Positions 24,906 through 33,865 of a stretch of 64,000 nucleotides of DNA are shown here, piece by piece. The stretch covers positions 806,001-870,000 of the forward strand of contig NZ_AP023441.1 of the NCBI RefSeq assembly GCF_019976755.1, in the 5' to 3' direction. The translations under genes and the position numbers were made by a program. Origin of the DNA: Nostoc sp. MS1 (GTDB taxonomy: Bacteria > Cyanobacteriota > Cyanobacteriia > Cyanobacteriales > Nostocaceae). The notes under the pieces are model-generated. The model did not search any database, was not told where the DNA came from, and saw nothing but the letters and a program-made list of their open reading frames with translations. Position 1 is the first letter of the stretch. Each line of letters begins with the position of its first letter.

Positions 24906-26672
24906 TCAACACTGCTTCGCTGACGCAGGACTAACAAAATCGTGTAAGTCAGTTTCCCAAACGCTGATGTAAATTAAATCACAGCTCTGACGGACAATTT
25001 GCCCTTTAACGCCGCCTACGGTAAAAGTGAAATTATCTGACTGACGTTGTTGTATTTGTTGTAAACCTTGCCTAATTCTGGCGTTAGATTGACCGCTTAA
25101 CATACCATCTAACGTAGTTTGCATCACTTCGGGGTCTACGGACTGGGCAAAAGCTACTTCAGTTTGACGTAACGCTCCAGAGTTACGATCAAATAAATAG
25201 CCTAAGTCAACTTGGTTTGGTACTAAGCGATAGACTACAGCACGGGTATTGCGCCACACGCCTCTTAAATCTCTATTTGGTTTTCCGAGTGCGGCTTCTA
25301 CCCTGCTTCTTGCTGTACCTGTAGGAAAGGCGGGAACGTTGGGACTGTTTGTATTTGCTTTTTTTCTTGGTAAATCAGCTTGGGGTGTCGGTTCTGGAAC
25401 GGGCTGATTTTCTATTTGTGGTGTTGGGGTGGGTTGTGGTGCGGGAGTATTTGCAGTTGTAGGTGTGTTTTCGGGGATGGGTGCAAATACTTCTGGTGGG
25501 TTAGAGTTTGTTTGACGGTTTTCTGTTGGCGTTGGTGTATCAAAAGCCACTGGTTGCTGAGTAGAATCAGGCGAAGAAAAGGATGGGGTTGGTTGGGGTG
25601 AAACAGATGGTGTATCAGGTAGGGAAGTTGGGGCGGAAGAAGGTTCGTTGACGATCCGTGTATCTGATTGTGGCTGGCGTGAGAGAGTAGAAATAGCTAC
25701 GCCTGCTATTAAACCACCCACTACCAAGCTACCAACTATCCAAGCAGACTTTTGACGACTACGCTGCTGAGGTTGGATAGCCGGAACAGCTAGATGTCGG
25801 GTTTGTTGGGTTGGTATTGTGGTGGGAGTTACAGTATGTTCAGATGTCAGATGAGGCGATAAAGCATACAGCATTTTACTAGCGGTACTGTAGCGATCGC
25901 CTGCTTGTGGTTTAATGGCTTGATTTAGCACCTCTACTAATTGTGGCGAAATATGAGGTGCAAAGTTCTGCCATACAATCTCCCCAGTTTGGGGGTTAGT
26001 TGGCAATTCATCAGGACTTTTACCAGTTAACAAATAAATTGCTGTCAAACCCAAGCTGTAAATATCTGTAGCGTAAACTGGCCTACCTACGGCTTGTTCG
26101 CTGGGCATATATCCGGGTGTACCTATGACGAGTGATCGCGTCACATATCCTGGAGAACCAACAACTGAACGAATCGTTTCTTTAACTGCACCAAAGTCAA
26201 TCAACACAGGCTTTTGGTCAACAGTCCGCAGAATAATGTTATCTGGTTTGATATCTCTATGAATAATGCCTTTGCTGTGGACGTAATCTAAAACTTTTAG
26301 CAGACTCAACAATATAGCTCTAACAGTTGCCTCACTTTGAGTTCCTGTGTCTGCAACTAGATTTCTCAGAGTTTGTCCATGAATCCATTCTTGCACCAAG
26401 TAAAACTGCCCATTCTCCAAAAAGTAAGCGTAGAGTCTGGGAATTTGATCACTATGTTCGCCTAAATACTCTAGAGTTGCTGCTTCCCGCTCAAACCGTT
26501 GTTGAATTATTTGATAGGTTGGAGGGTCATTGCTGACCGGCTTGAGTTGCTTAATCACACAACGACGGCGAGAAGGCATATGGGTATCTTCCGCCAATAA
26601 GGTTTCCCCAAACCCCCCAGCACCGAGTACCTGAATAACTTGATAGCGATTGTTCAGCAGAATAGATGTCAT
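24906..26672 (-). CDS. Ser/Thr protein kinase with TM and unknown sensor tail
   Basis: Hanks-type kinase; the start MTSILLNNRYQV at 26672 is preferred over the upstream codon of the open frame. G-loop LGAGGFGE (16-23), catalytic Lys in CVIKQLK (41), HRDIKPDN (138-145), DFG (159-161), APE-like SEQAVGRP. One membrane span (about 311-330, WIVGSLVVGGLIAGVAISTL) joins it to a Pro/Thr/Gln-rich linker and a C-terminal domain of about 120 residues (RSRVEAALGKPNRDLRGVWR, YLFDRNSGALRQTEVAF), which sits outside the cytoplasmic membrane. This tail recurs in cyanobacterial kinases but I cannot name it. It is part of a cluster of similar kinases. Confidence 0.85.
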   Translation of the reverse strand: MTSILLNNRYQVIQVLGAGGFGETLLAEDTHMPSRRRCVIKQLKPVSNDPPTYQIIQQRFEREAATLEYLGEHSDQIPRLYAYFLENGQFYLVQEWIHGQTLRNLVADTGTQSEATVRAILLSLLKVLDYVHSKGIIHRDIKPDNIILRTVDQKPVLIDFGAVKETIRSVVGSPGYVTRSLVIGTPGYMPSEQAVGRPVYATDIYSLGLTAIYLLTGKSPDELPTNPQTGEIVWQNFAPHISPQLVEVLNQAIKPQAGDRYSTASKMLYALSPHLTSEHTVTPTTIPTQQTRHLAVPAIQPQQRSRQKSAWIVGSLVVGGLIAGVAISTLSRQPQSDTRIVNEPSSAPTSLPDTPSVSPQPTPSFSSPDSTQQPVAFDTPTPTENRQTNSNPPEVFAPIPENTPTTANTPAPQPTPTPQIENQPVPEPTPQADLPRKKANTNSPNVPAFPTGTARSRVEAALGKPNRDLRGVWRNTRAVVYRLVPNQVDLGYLFDRNSGALRQTEVAFAQSVDPEVMQTTLDGMLSGQSNARIRQGLQQIQQRQSDNFTFTVGGVKGQIVRQSCDLIYISVWETDLHDFVSPASAKQC

Positions 26673-26828
26673 GCGAATTTTAAATTGTCCGCCCTTTCTC
26701 AATGTACATCACGATGTGGCGATAGGTTATGTTCCTATTTGGGGGTATGGCAGGAGGAGGGAGATGAGGGAGACAAGGGAGAAAATACTTCCTTACTCAC
26801 TCCCAACTCAGAACTCAAGATTGATCAT

Positions 26829-27626
26829 CTATTTTCTGGCATTAGCAAATAGTGCTGCTGCATTTGTTGAACCTACATAACGCCAATGCCAAGGCTCAAA
26901 ACTTACTCCTTGGGGATTATTTGCTGGGAAAGACAACTCAAAGCCAAATTGACGAGCATGAACAGTTAACCAACGATAAGCTTCTGTTTTTTCAAATGCC
27001 AAAGTCAAATCCTGTTTGGGCAGTTTTCCATCTGCTACATCTACAGCAAAACCTGTATGATGTTCGCTATGTCCAGGAGGTGCGCTGATTTTAGCTGCTT
27101 TTTCAACAGAACCAAGGCGTTTAATTTGGTTGTCAAATAATTTTTGTTGTTGTTCTATGGTGCGGAAACCAGAAACAGGAATTATCCATACACCTTCTTC
27201 TCTAGCAGCATAAATCATCTTCATCAATGCTTGAGCCGCTTCTGGATGAAGTGATTCAAATCTTTGTTCTGTTCCCGTAGCGTAGCTACCGACAATTATC
27301 ATTTGATTGACATCAGCTTGTGCGTAACTCAAGTGACCATAACTAGGCTGGTTGTTGAGTGGTCTTTGATTGTTAGCTGGTGATAGTTTGTCTATACTAA
27401 TTGGTTGAGAGTTAGTGGTGATACTAACACTTGGTAATTGTGGTGAAATAGGCTGGGAATTAGAAGTAATTACAGTGGGTGTAGGAGGATTTGTAGTGGG
27501 TTGTACCGCAGGATTCGGACTTGATGATCGAATTAGCATAGCTCCAGAAACTACAATAATAAATGAAACTACTGCGGCAATCCCCATCATACGGAGAAGA
27601 TAGGAATTTTTACTGTTTCTTCTCAT
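26829..27626 (-). CDS. VanY-type D-Ala-D-Ala carboxypeptidase (M15B)
   Basis: 265 residues with one N-terminal membrane span (about 14-32, GIAAVVSFIIVVSGAMLIRS) and a Pro/Ser/Thr-rich linker. The peptidase motifs are VSGFRTIEQQQKLFDNQI, SAPPGHSEHHTGFAVDVADG (zinc His and Asp) and FEPWHWRYVG (last zinc His). It trims the last D-Ala of peptidoglycan stem peptides in the periplasm. It starts 11 bases after the stop of the kinase gene 27638-29377, so the two are one operon, and cell-wall state may be linked to kinase signalling. Confidence 0.85.
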   Translation of the reverse strand: MRRNSKNSYLLRMMGIAAVVSFIIVVSGAMLIRSSSPNPAVQPTTNPPTPTVITSNSQPISPQLPSVSITTNSQPISIDKLSPANNQRPLNNQPSYGHLSYAQADVNQMIIVGSYATGTEQRFESLHPEAAQALMKMIYAAREEGVWIIPVSGFRTIEQQQKLFDNQIKRLGSVEKAAKISAPPGHSEHHTGFAVDVADGKLPKQDLTLAFEKTEAYRWLTVHARQFGFELSFPANNPQGVSFEPWHWRYVGSTNAAALFANARK

Positions 27627-27637
27627 AATTAATATAT

Positions 27638-29377
27638 TTAGTCTGTAAAATTAGTTTTGGAAGCTATCTTCCATTTGTTATCTACAAGTTGCAAATTATA
27701 GCGAACTACCCTAGTTTTAAAATCTGTCTGGCTAGGAACAACGTTTCCATTTTTATCATAAAGTGTTCTATCTTCAGTTACCTTGACTGTAATTGCTGCT
27801 TGGTTAGCATTGGCGGAAAATTCATCTACACTATCAATTCTTTGCAGACCATATTTATAGTAATGACCATCATTTTTTAGAGAATTAATCGAACCATCTG
27901 CTCCGGCAATATTTTCATATTCTTCGCCTGTGGTTAATTCATTAGCTGGTTGCGGGTCGTATGGCGGAGCAAACATTACTCGCTTGGCAATTAACCATTT
28001 ATTAATTAGTTCTTTTGCGTCTTCTTGGGTAATTGTTGTTTCTTCAACCGCAGTCTTTGTAGGAGTAATTACAGGGGTATTTTCCTGCTGTTTAGGAGAA
28101 TTAGAAACAATTGGTTCGGAAGAATTACTTACTGATGGGGTGGGTGAAGGTTGAATATTATTGGGAGTATTTGTTGAAGAATTTGGTTCGGTTTGACTAG
28201 AATTTGCTTGGGTATTTGAACTTGGTAGAGTTGATGCAGATGGTGTTGGTGAAGGAGTAGATTGGGTAACAGTTGTTGTAGAATCTTGTGGCTGAGATAA
28301 CTGTCCTCTAATTAACCACAAACCACTAACAACAAATGTACCAATAACACTACCTATAATCACTGCTTTTTGCCAATCCCTCATTCCTTGCTTGGGTTGA
28401 GTTGGGGGTTGAGAATAGCTGTGCTGATGTGGTACTGGTGCTGGTGGTTGGGTGACAACAGTAGGTTGTTGCGGTGGTACGGGTGCGGGTGGTTGAGAAA
28501 CTACTGTAGGAGTCGCTACAGGAATTGTTGGGGGAATTGGTGTAGCACTATGCTGTAAGGACTCTAACATTTCTTTGGCGCTGGCGAAGCGATCGCGTGC
28601 GTGTGAGGCGATCGCTTTATCTAAAAAAGTTGCGAAACTGGGAGTTACGCTTAAAGCATACTGTCGCCACAATAAATCCCCTGTAGCCGGATCGATTTCT
28701 AGTTGCTGCGGAAATTTTCCAGTCAACAGATAAATTGCTGTTAGTCCCAAACTATAGATATCACTAGAAAATACTGGTCTTCCTGCCAATTGTTCACTCG
28801 GCATAAATCCTGGTGTACCAATTACAATTGATCTGTCAGAGTTACCAGAAGCAGTCATTACTGTTCCCATTGTCTCTTTGACTGCACCAAAGTCAATTAA
28901 CACAGGTTTACCATCACTGTGGCGAATCAAAATATTGTCCGGCTTGATATCTCTATGAACTATCCGCTTACTGTGGACGTAATCAAGAATCGGTAGAATA
29001 CTGATGATAATTTCTTTGACAGAAGCTTCACTCAACAATCCTTGTTGTAACTTCTGTTGTAGAGTTTCGCCTTCGATATATTCTTGGATTAAGAAAAACT
29101 CGTCATTTTCTACAAAGTAGGCGTATAGCTTAGGTATCTGATTACATCCATCACCTAATTCTTCTAAAATTGCTGCTTCCCGCCGAAACCGTTCTTGTAC
29201 CAACTGATAAATCTGCGGGTTATTAGCCACAGGTTTGAGCTTTTTAATTAAGCACCTGCGTCCTGATGGCATTTGTGTATCTTCTGCCAAAAATGTTTCG
29301 CCAAATCCACCAGCAGCTAAGACGCGAATGACTCGGTAGCGATTGTTTAATACAGTTGGTGTTTGCATTCCGTTCAC
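27638..29377 (-). CDS. Ser/Thr protein kinase with IMS/ARC6-like C-terminal domain
   Basis: 579 residues. Kinase motifs: LAAGGFGET, CLIKKLK, VHRDIKPDN, LIDFGAVKETM, and the activation-loop end GTPGFMPSEQLAG. A Pro/Gln-rich stretch and a membrane span (about 337-356, AVIIGSVIGTFVVSGLWLIR) follow, then a low-complexity Thr/Ser/Asn linker. The C-terminal domain (about 445-579: DAKELINKWLIAKRVMFAPP, YYKYGLQRIDSV, RVVRYNLQLVDNKWKIASKT) fits the IMS (ARC6-like) family, a periplasmic cone-shaped NTF2-like fold. Upstream it is divergent from the FHA-ABC gene (155 bases). It is in operon with vanY. Kinase copies in this cluster differ mainly in these sensor tails. Confidence 0.85.
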   Translation of the reverse strand: MNGMQTPTVLNNRYRVIRVLAAGGFGETFLAEDTQMPSGRRCLIKKLKPVANNPQIYQLVQERFRREAAILEELGDGCNQIPKLYAYFVENDEFFLIQEYIEGETLQQKLQQGLLSEASVKEIIISILPILDYVHSKRIVHRDIKPDNILIRHSDGKPVLIDFGAVKETMGTVMTASGNSDRSIVIGTPGFMPSEQLAGRPVFSSDIYSLGLTAIYLLTGKFPQQLEIDPATGDLLWRQYALSVTPSFATFLDKAIASHARDRFASAKEMLESLQHSATPIPPTIPVATPTVVSQPPAPVPPQQPTVVTQPPAPVPHQHSYSQPPTQPKQGMRDWQKAVIIGSVIGTFVVSGLWLIRGQLSQPQDSTTTVTQSTPSPTPSASTLPSSNTQANSSQTEPNSSTNTPNNIQPSPTPSVSNSSEPIVSNSPKQQENTPVITPTKTAVEETTITQEDAKELINKWLIAKRVMFAPPYDPQPANELTTGEEYENIAGADGSINSLKNDGHYYKYGLQRIDSVDEFSANANQAAITVKVTEDRTLYDKNGNVVPSQTDFKTRVVRYNLQLVDNKWKIASKTNFTD

Positions 29378-29532
29378 ACCGGATTAATTGATTTCTTCGG
29401 ATGATTGATTATATACTTCATTGCAGAGTATTTATATTTCGCATATTTGTTAGTAAATATTTATATTTATCACAAAAATATATTTAAGTAGCTTGCCAAA
29501 AAGTCAATAAATATTTACAAAATGAAAATTTA

Positions 29533-31899
29533 ATGAATATTAATAAAACTAGTAACAAAATTAATCCTTATTTAATTTTAGAAAAACAAGGTAGTACAGT
29601 TAACTTTGAACTAGAACAACCACAGCATAGAATTGGACGCGATCGCACTATTGCGGATCTACTTGTGCCAGAGGAATGGCAAGTAGTAGGGCGATGTCAC
29701 GCTATCCTGAAAAAAGATGGGCAAGACTACCGTATTTATGATGGCGATGGAACAAAACCTAGCACCAATGGGTTATATATCAATCAAATTCGTATCACTC
29801 CTGATTCTGGTTATTCCCTTAAGGATGGGACAGAAATTCGCATTGGTCAAAATCCCCAAAACCAAGTTTTATTGAAATACCATAATCCAGGTGCAAAGGT
29901 AGCAAATACTACAGGGAAACCACAGAATATTACCTTAAAAAATCGCTCAGTTTTGCTAGGACGCGACCACGACGCTACCCTCACCTTAGATGCACCAACG
30001 GTTTCTCGTCGCCATGCCACAATTGATACAGACCCTCAAGGACGCTACATTCTCCGCGACTATAGTACCAATGGAGTCTTCGTCAATGGTAAACGAGTCA
30101 ACACTTCTGTAGTATTACAGTCGGGTGCGATGATTCGTATTGGGCCATTTACCTTGGTTTTGCGTGGCGATGAATTGCAAATTCTCGATCAAGGTAATCA
30201 AATTCGCTTAGATGCTTGCGACTTAGTTATTCAAGACAAAGACAAGCGGCGTTTAGATGATATCTCTCTAGCCATTGAACCAGGACAGTTTGTGGCTTTG
30301 GTGGGTGGTAGCGGTGCTGGGAAGTCAACCTTAATGCGGACATTATTAGGAATTGAGCAAACAACCGCAGGTGTAGTGTATTTGAATGGGGAAAATCTGC
30401 GGAAGAATTTTCACCTCTACCGCACCAATATTGGTTATGTACCCCAAGACGATATTATTCATCCAGAACTAAAAGTGGCTGAAGTGCTTACCTACGCCGC
30501 CAAGCTACGACTACCACCAGATACTGATGTGGCTAAGGTAGTGGAAAAGACTTTACAAGATGTGGAAATGTCGCATCGTCGTCATGCCAAGGTATCACAA
30601 CTGAGTGGCGGACAACGTAAGCGGGTAAGCATAGGGGTAGAATTACTAGCCGATCCTAAGTTATTTTTCTTGGATGAACCGACATCAGGACTTGATCCGG
30701 GGTTGGATAAAAAGATGATGCAGTTGTTACGGAAATTAGCCGACCAAGGAAGAACGGTGATTTTAGTGACACACGCAACAGCTAATATTAAATTGTGCGA
30801 TCGCGTGGTATTTTTAGGACAAGGTGGCAGGTTATGTTATTTCGGTCCTCCCCAGGAATGCTTACAGTTCTTTGGCGTTAGAGAAGACTTTGCAGATATT
30901 TACAATCAACTAGAAAAGCCAGAAAATGTTATTGACCAAGCCACCAAATTTCATAAATCAGATGATTATCGCCGTTATATTGAAAATCACCTGAGTCGTG
31001 GCAACCCAACATCACCATTACATACTTCTTCTCAACAAAAGCATCGGGTTTCTTGGTGGAAACAGTTTAGTATTTTGACCCAACGTTATTTTCAAATTCA
31101 AAAGCGAGACATCATTAACCTAGCCTTAGCACTGTTAACTGCACCAATCGGTATTAGTTTAATGACACTCGCTATTAGAAATAAAAACCCATTAATTCTA
31201 GGAAATGAACCAGATGCTAGTTTAGCTCCATTAGCTTTACGGGTATTATTTGTTTTCACCTGCGCCGCCTTGTGGGTAGGTCTTTCCAGTTCCTTACAAG
31301 AAATTGTCAAAGAATCAGCAATATATCTCCGAGAACGGCTGGTGAACTTGAGTTTATTTGCTTATCTGACTTCCAAAGTTGCTATTCTTTCTACCCTAGC
31401 GGTATTACAAACATTATTAATAACAACTATCATTGTGCTTGCTTTTAAATCCCCACAACCAGAACTTATTTCTTGGCAAATAGGTTTGGCAATTACTACA
31501 TTTCTCACTCTTTTTACTAGCATTAATCTCGGTTTACTTGTTTCCACATTTGTAAAAAATAGTAGTCAAGCAAATAGTTCTCTGCCATTACTTTTACTAC
31601 CACAAATCATATTTTCTGGCGTTCTATTTAAAATGGAGGGTGCAGGCCGGATAGTTTCTTGGTTAATGCTCAGTCGTTGGTCAGTAGGAGCTTACGGCGC
31701 TTTAGTCAATATCAATTCTCTAGTTCCTGAACCGATTAAATTACCAGATGGTAGCACCGTACCCCAACCATTTGAGCCAACACCAATTTATGATGCCACA
31801 TGGTCTAATTTAGGTTTAAATTGGGGATTTTTATGTTTGCATAGCATTATTTATTTAACGTTGACATTTTGTTTACAAAAACGCAAAGATATTTTTTGA
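29533..31899 (+). CDS. FHA-FHA-ABC transporter fusion (ABCG-type exporter)
   Basis: 788 residues. Two FHA phosphothreonine-binding domains (about 22-112: HRIGRDRTIADLLVP; about 135-215: LLGRDHDATLTLDAPTVSRR, TNGVFVNGKRV) precede an ABC ATPase with Walker A GGSGAGKSTLMRTL, signature LSGGQRKRVSIG and Walker B LFFLDEPTSGLDPG. The C-terminal 280 residues are an ABC2-type membrane domain of about six spans. The order (ATPase before membrane domain, half-transporter) is that of ABCG exporters. The FHA domains can dock threonine-phosphorylated partners, and four Ser/Thr kinase genes lie within 6 kb on both sides, so phosphorylation likely controls it. The substrate is unknown. Confidence 0.9.
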   Translation: MNINKTSNKINPYLILEKQGSTVNFELEQPQHRIGRDRTIADLLVPEEWQVVGRCHAILKKDGQDYRIYDGDGTKPSTNGLYINQIRITPDSGYSLKDGTEIRIGQNPQNQVLLKYHNPGAKVANTTGKPQNITLKNRSVLLGRDHDATLTLDAPTVSRRHATIDTDPQGRYILRDYSTNGVFVNGKRVNTSVVLQSGAMIRIGPFTLVLRGDELQILDQGNQIRLDACDLVIQDKDKRRLDDISLAIEPGQFVALVGGSGAGKSTLMRTLLGIEQTTAGVVYLNGENLRKNFHLYRTNIGYVPQDDIIHPELKVAEVLTYAAKLRLPPDTDVAKVVEKTLQDVEMSHRRHAKVSQLSGGQRKRVSIGVELLADPKLFFLDEPTSGLDPGLDKKMMQLLRKLADQGRTVILVTHATANIKLCDRVVFLGQGGRLCYFGPPQECLQFFGVREDFADIYNQLEKPENVIDQATKFHKSDDYRRYIENHLSRGNPTSPLHTSSQQKHRVSWWKQFSILTQRYFQIQKRDIINLALALLTAPIGISLMTLAIRNKNPLILGNEPDASLAPLALRVLFVFTCAALWVGLSSSLQEIVKESAIYLRERLVNLSLFAYLTSKVAILSTLAVLQTLLITTIIVLAFKSPQPELISWQIGLAITTFLTLFTSINLGLLVSTFVKNSSQANSSLPLLLLPQIIFSGVLFKMEGAGRIVSWLMLSRWSVGAYGALVNINSLVPEPIKLPDGSTVPQPFEPTPIYDATWSNLGLNWGFLCLHSIIYLTLTFCLQKRKDIF

Positions 31900-32010
31900 T
31901 AACCAATCAGCTAATTAATTACGATATGGTTGGTTTAGTTGGTAATGGGTAATCGGTAATAGGTAATAGAAAATCCGAAATGATATAACTTGCTTTTGCA
32001 TAGCAAAACT

Positions 32011-32052
32011 ACGAATTACGAATTACGAATTACGAATTACGAATCACGAATT
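32011..32052. repeat. Tandem heptamer ACGAATT x6
   Basis: Six 7-base units (ACGAATT, one of them ACGAATC) run head to tail and reach into the TAA stop of the broken kinase gene. It is a short tandem repeat of the cyanobacterial STRR kind, in the space between convergent genes. Confidence 0.85.
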
Positions 32053-32830
32053 ATTTAGCTCCACTCACAACCCATCTATTATTTTCTCCATCCCATAATA
32101 AGGAGAAACGCACAGAACTAGGCGTTTGTTTGCCATTTTTCAAAAAATATCGCAACTTAGCGTTAACTGTGGCTGTGTCTGCATTAGCTTCTTCTGTCGT
32201 TACTTGTTCAACCTCTACATTTTCCACTTGTCCACCCCACCAGTCGAGGTAAGAAAGATAACCATTCGGGTGCAGTCGGCGATTATTTTGAAAGCTGGGG
32301 GTTAGTAAATTCCACGCCGCACTATATTCACCCCGGTTAATAGTTGCATAATAGTTCTGTACCGCCGCGTCTGGTGAAGGTCGATTGACTTCTGGTTGGT
32401 TTGTTGCTTCTGGTTGGCTTGCATTAGGGGTTTCTTGTGGTGTGGTTTCCTGGGGAACTGATGTATTAGGTTCTGTATTGCTTGAAGATGGCGACTCTGT
32501 GGGTGTGGCTGAGGGTGTTAAATTTATAGGAAATGGCACACTTGTTGGTCGTGTGGGGTTTTGGCTGACATCTCTGTTTGTGGTTGTGTCAGGTGTGGTA
32601 GTTGGTGAAGCACTGGGTGATGGTTCCGCAGTTGGGGTTGTGGTGCTGGCTGTAGTTTCGGTAGGCGTAGATGTTGACTGAGTTACTTGTTCATTTGGTC
32701 TTGTGAGGGCAAAACCAAGGACAACAGAAGCACCAATTAAACCACCAGCAATTAAACTACCAAGGAGGACACCTTTATTACCGTTGTGGCGATTTACAGG
32801 TTGGGGTGTGGGTGCACTGTAGCGGGAAAG
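32051..32830 (-). pseudogene. C-terminal half of frameshifted Ser/Thr kinase (TM plus sensor domain)
   Basis: Reading the minus strand in the frame ending at 32051, translation is open from about 32830. It gives SRYSAPTPQPVNRHNGNKGV, then a membrane span (LLGSLIAGGLIGASVVLGFA), a Thr/Pro/Ser linker and a C-terminal domain (SPDAAVQNYYATINRGEYSA, WNLLTPSFQNN, LSYLDWWGG, RFSLLWDGENNRWVVSGAK) of the NTF2-like type often found on cyanobacterial kinases. It is offset from the kinase domain at 32794-33657. A stop (TAA) lies in this frame just upstream of CTTTCCC, so the shift must fall at that run. Confidence 0.8.
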
Positions 32831-33657
32831 TTAACCACGCCTAATTGCAAGGCTTCTAACATTTCTCTAGCGGTAGCAAAACGTTCTCGCGGATGGTAGG
32901 CGATCGCGCGGTCAATCACACCTGCTAAAGTAGGACTTATGCTCAAGGCGTATCTATGCCAGACAATTTCACCAGTACGGGGGTCGGTTTCTAATTCCTG
33001 CGGCTGTTTCCCCGTCAGCAAATAAATTGCTGTCATCCCTAAACTATACAAATCACTTGAATAAACTGGTCTTCCAGCTGCTTGTTCGCTCGGCATATAG
33101 CCGGGTGTACCAATGACAATCGAGCTGGTAGGATTACCTTGAGAATTAACAACTGTTCCCATTGATTCCCGTACTGCACCAAAATCAATCAATACAGGTT
33201 TACCGTCACGATGACGCAGAATAATATTGTCTGGTTTGATGTCGCGGTGAATGATGCGTTTTGAGTGGACGTATTCGAGAACAGGTAATAAATTGACTAA
33301 GATTTCTTTTACAGCACTTTCGCTAAATATCCCTTGCTGCTGGACTTTGGCTGTGAGTGTATCGCCTTCTACCCATTCTTGCACTACATAAAATTGGGTA
33401 TTCGATTGAAAATAAGCATACAGAGTAGGGATTTGGTCTATATGACTACCCAAATCTTCTAAAATTGCGGCTTCTCGTTGAAAACGCTCTTGTACTAGCT
33501 GGTATACTTGTGGATTATTATGAATCGGTCTTAGCAATTTGACTACACAGCGACGGTTAGAAGGCATTTGGCTATCTTCAGCTAAGAAAGTTTCGCCAAA
33601 ACCACCACTACCCAAAGTCCGAATCACCCGATAACGATTGTCAAGCAGCGTTTCCAT
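32794..33657 (-). CDS. Ser/Thr kinase domain, 5' part of frameshifted gene
   Basis: 287 residues with a full kinase: LGSGGFGE, CVVKLLR, HRDIKPDNIILR, LIDFGAVRESMGT, SEQAAGRPVYSSD, ending LEALQLGVVNFPATVHPHPN. The last 12 residues are out of frame with the expected continuation. Adding one T or C in the run TTTCCC (about 32824-32829) would join it to the TM and sensor half that ends at 32051, giving a protein of about 535 residues. It is about 80% identical by eye to the neighbouring kinase 33866-35650 in the catalytic region, suggesting tandem duplication. Either a sequencing slip or a real mutation; as written it makes a soluble kinase. Confidence 0.8.
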   Translation of the reverse strand: METLLDNRYRVIRTLGSGGFGETFLAEDSQMPSNRRCVVKLLRPIHNNPQVYQLVQERFQREAAILEDLGSHIDQIPTLYAYFQSNTQFYVVQEWVEGDTLTAKVQQQGIFSESAVKEILVNLLPVLEYVHSKRIIHRDIKPDNIILRHRDGKPVLIDFGAVRESMGTVVNSQGNPTSSIVIGTPGYMPSEQAAGRPVYSSDLYSLGMTAIYLLTGKQPQELETDPRTGEIVWHRYALSISPTLAGVIDRAIAYHPRERFATAREMLEALQLGVVNFPATVHPHPNL

Positions 33658-33865
33658 AAATTAGCACAGAGCAGAACAAGTAATAATTGTTATATAGTTT
33701 AGTTTTATCTGTTGTCAGTAATTACTTCAAAAATATTATTTAAAATAATTTGAGCCTTTTTTCAGCAGTTAACTAAATCAGCATTATTTCATTATTAATT
33801 CACTACACATTTATGGAAATTGATTACGTAAATTCCCCCTAGTTATATAATTATTAGTACAGCAA

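Noticed and set aside
32810..32832. Programmed -1 frameshift in the split kinase
   Set aside because: In the reading frame the run reads AAC TTT CCC, which does not fit X-XXY-YYZ slippage; a simple one-base loss fits better.
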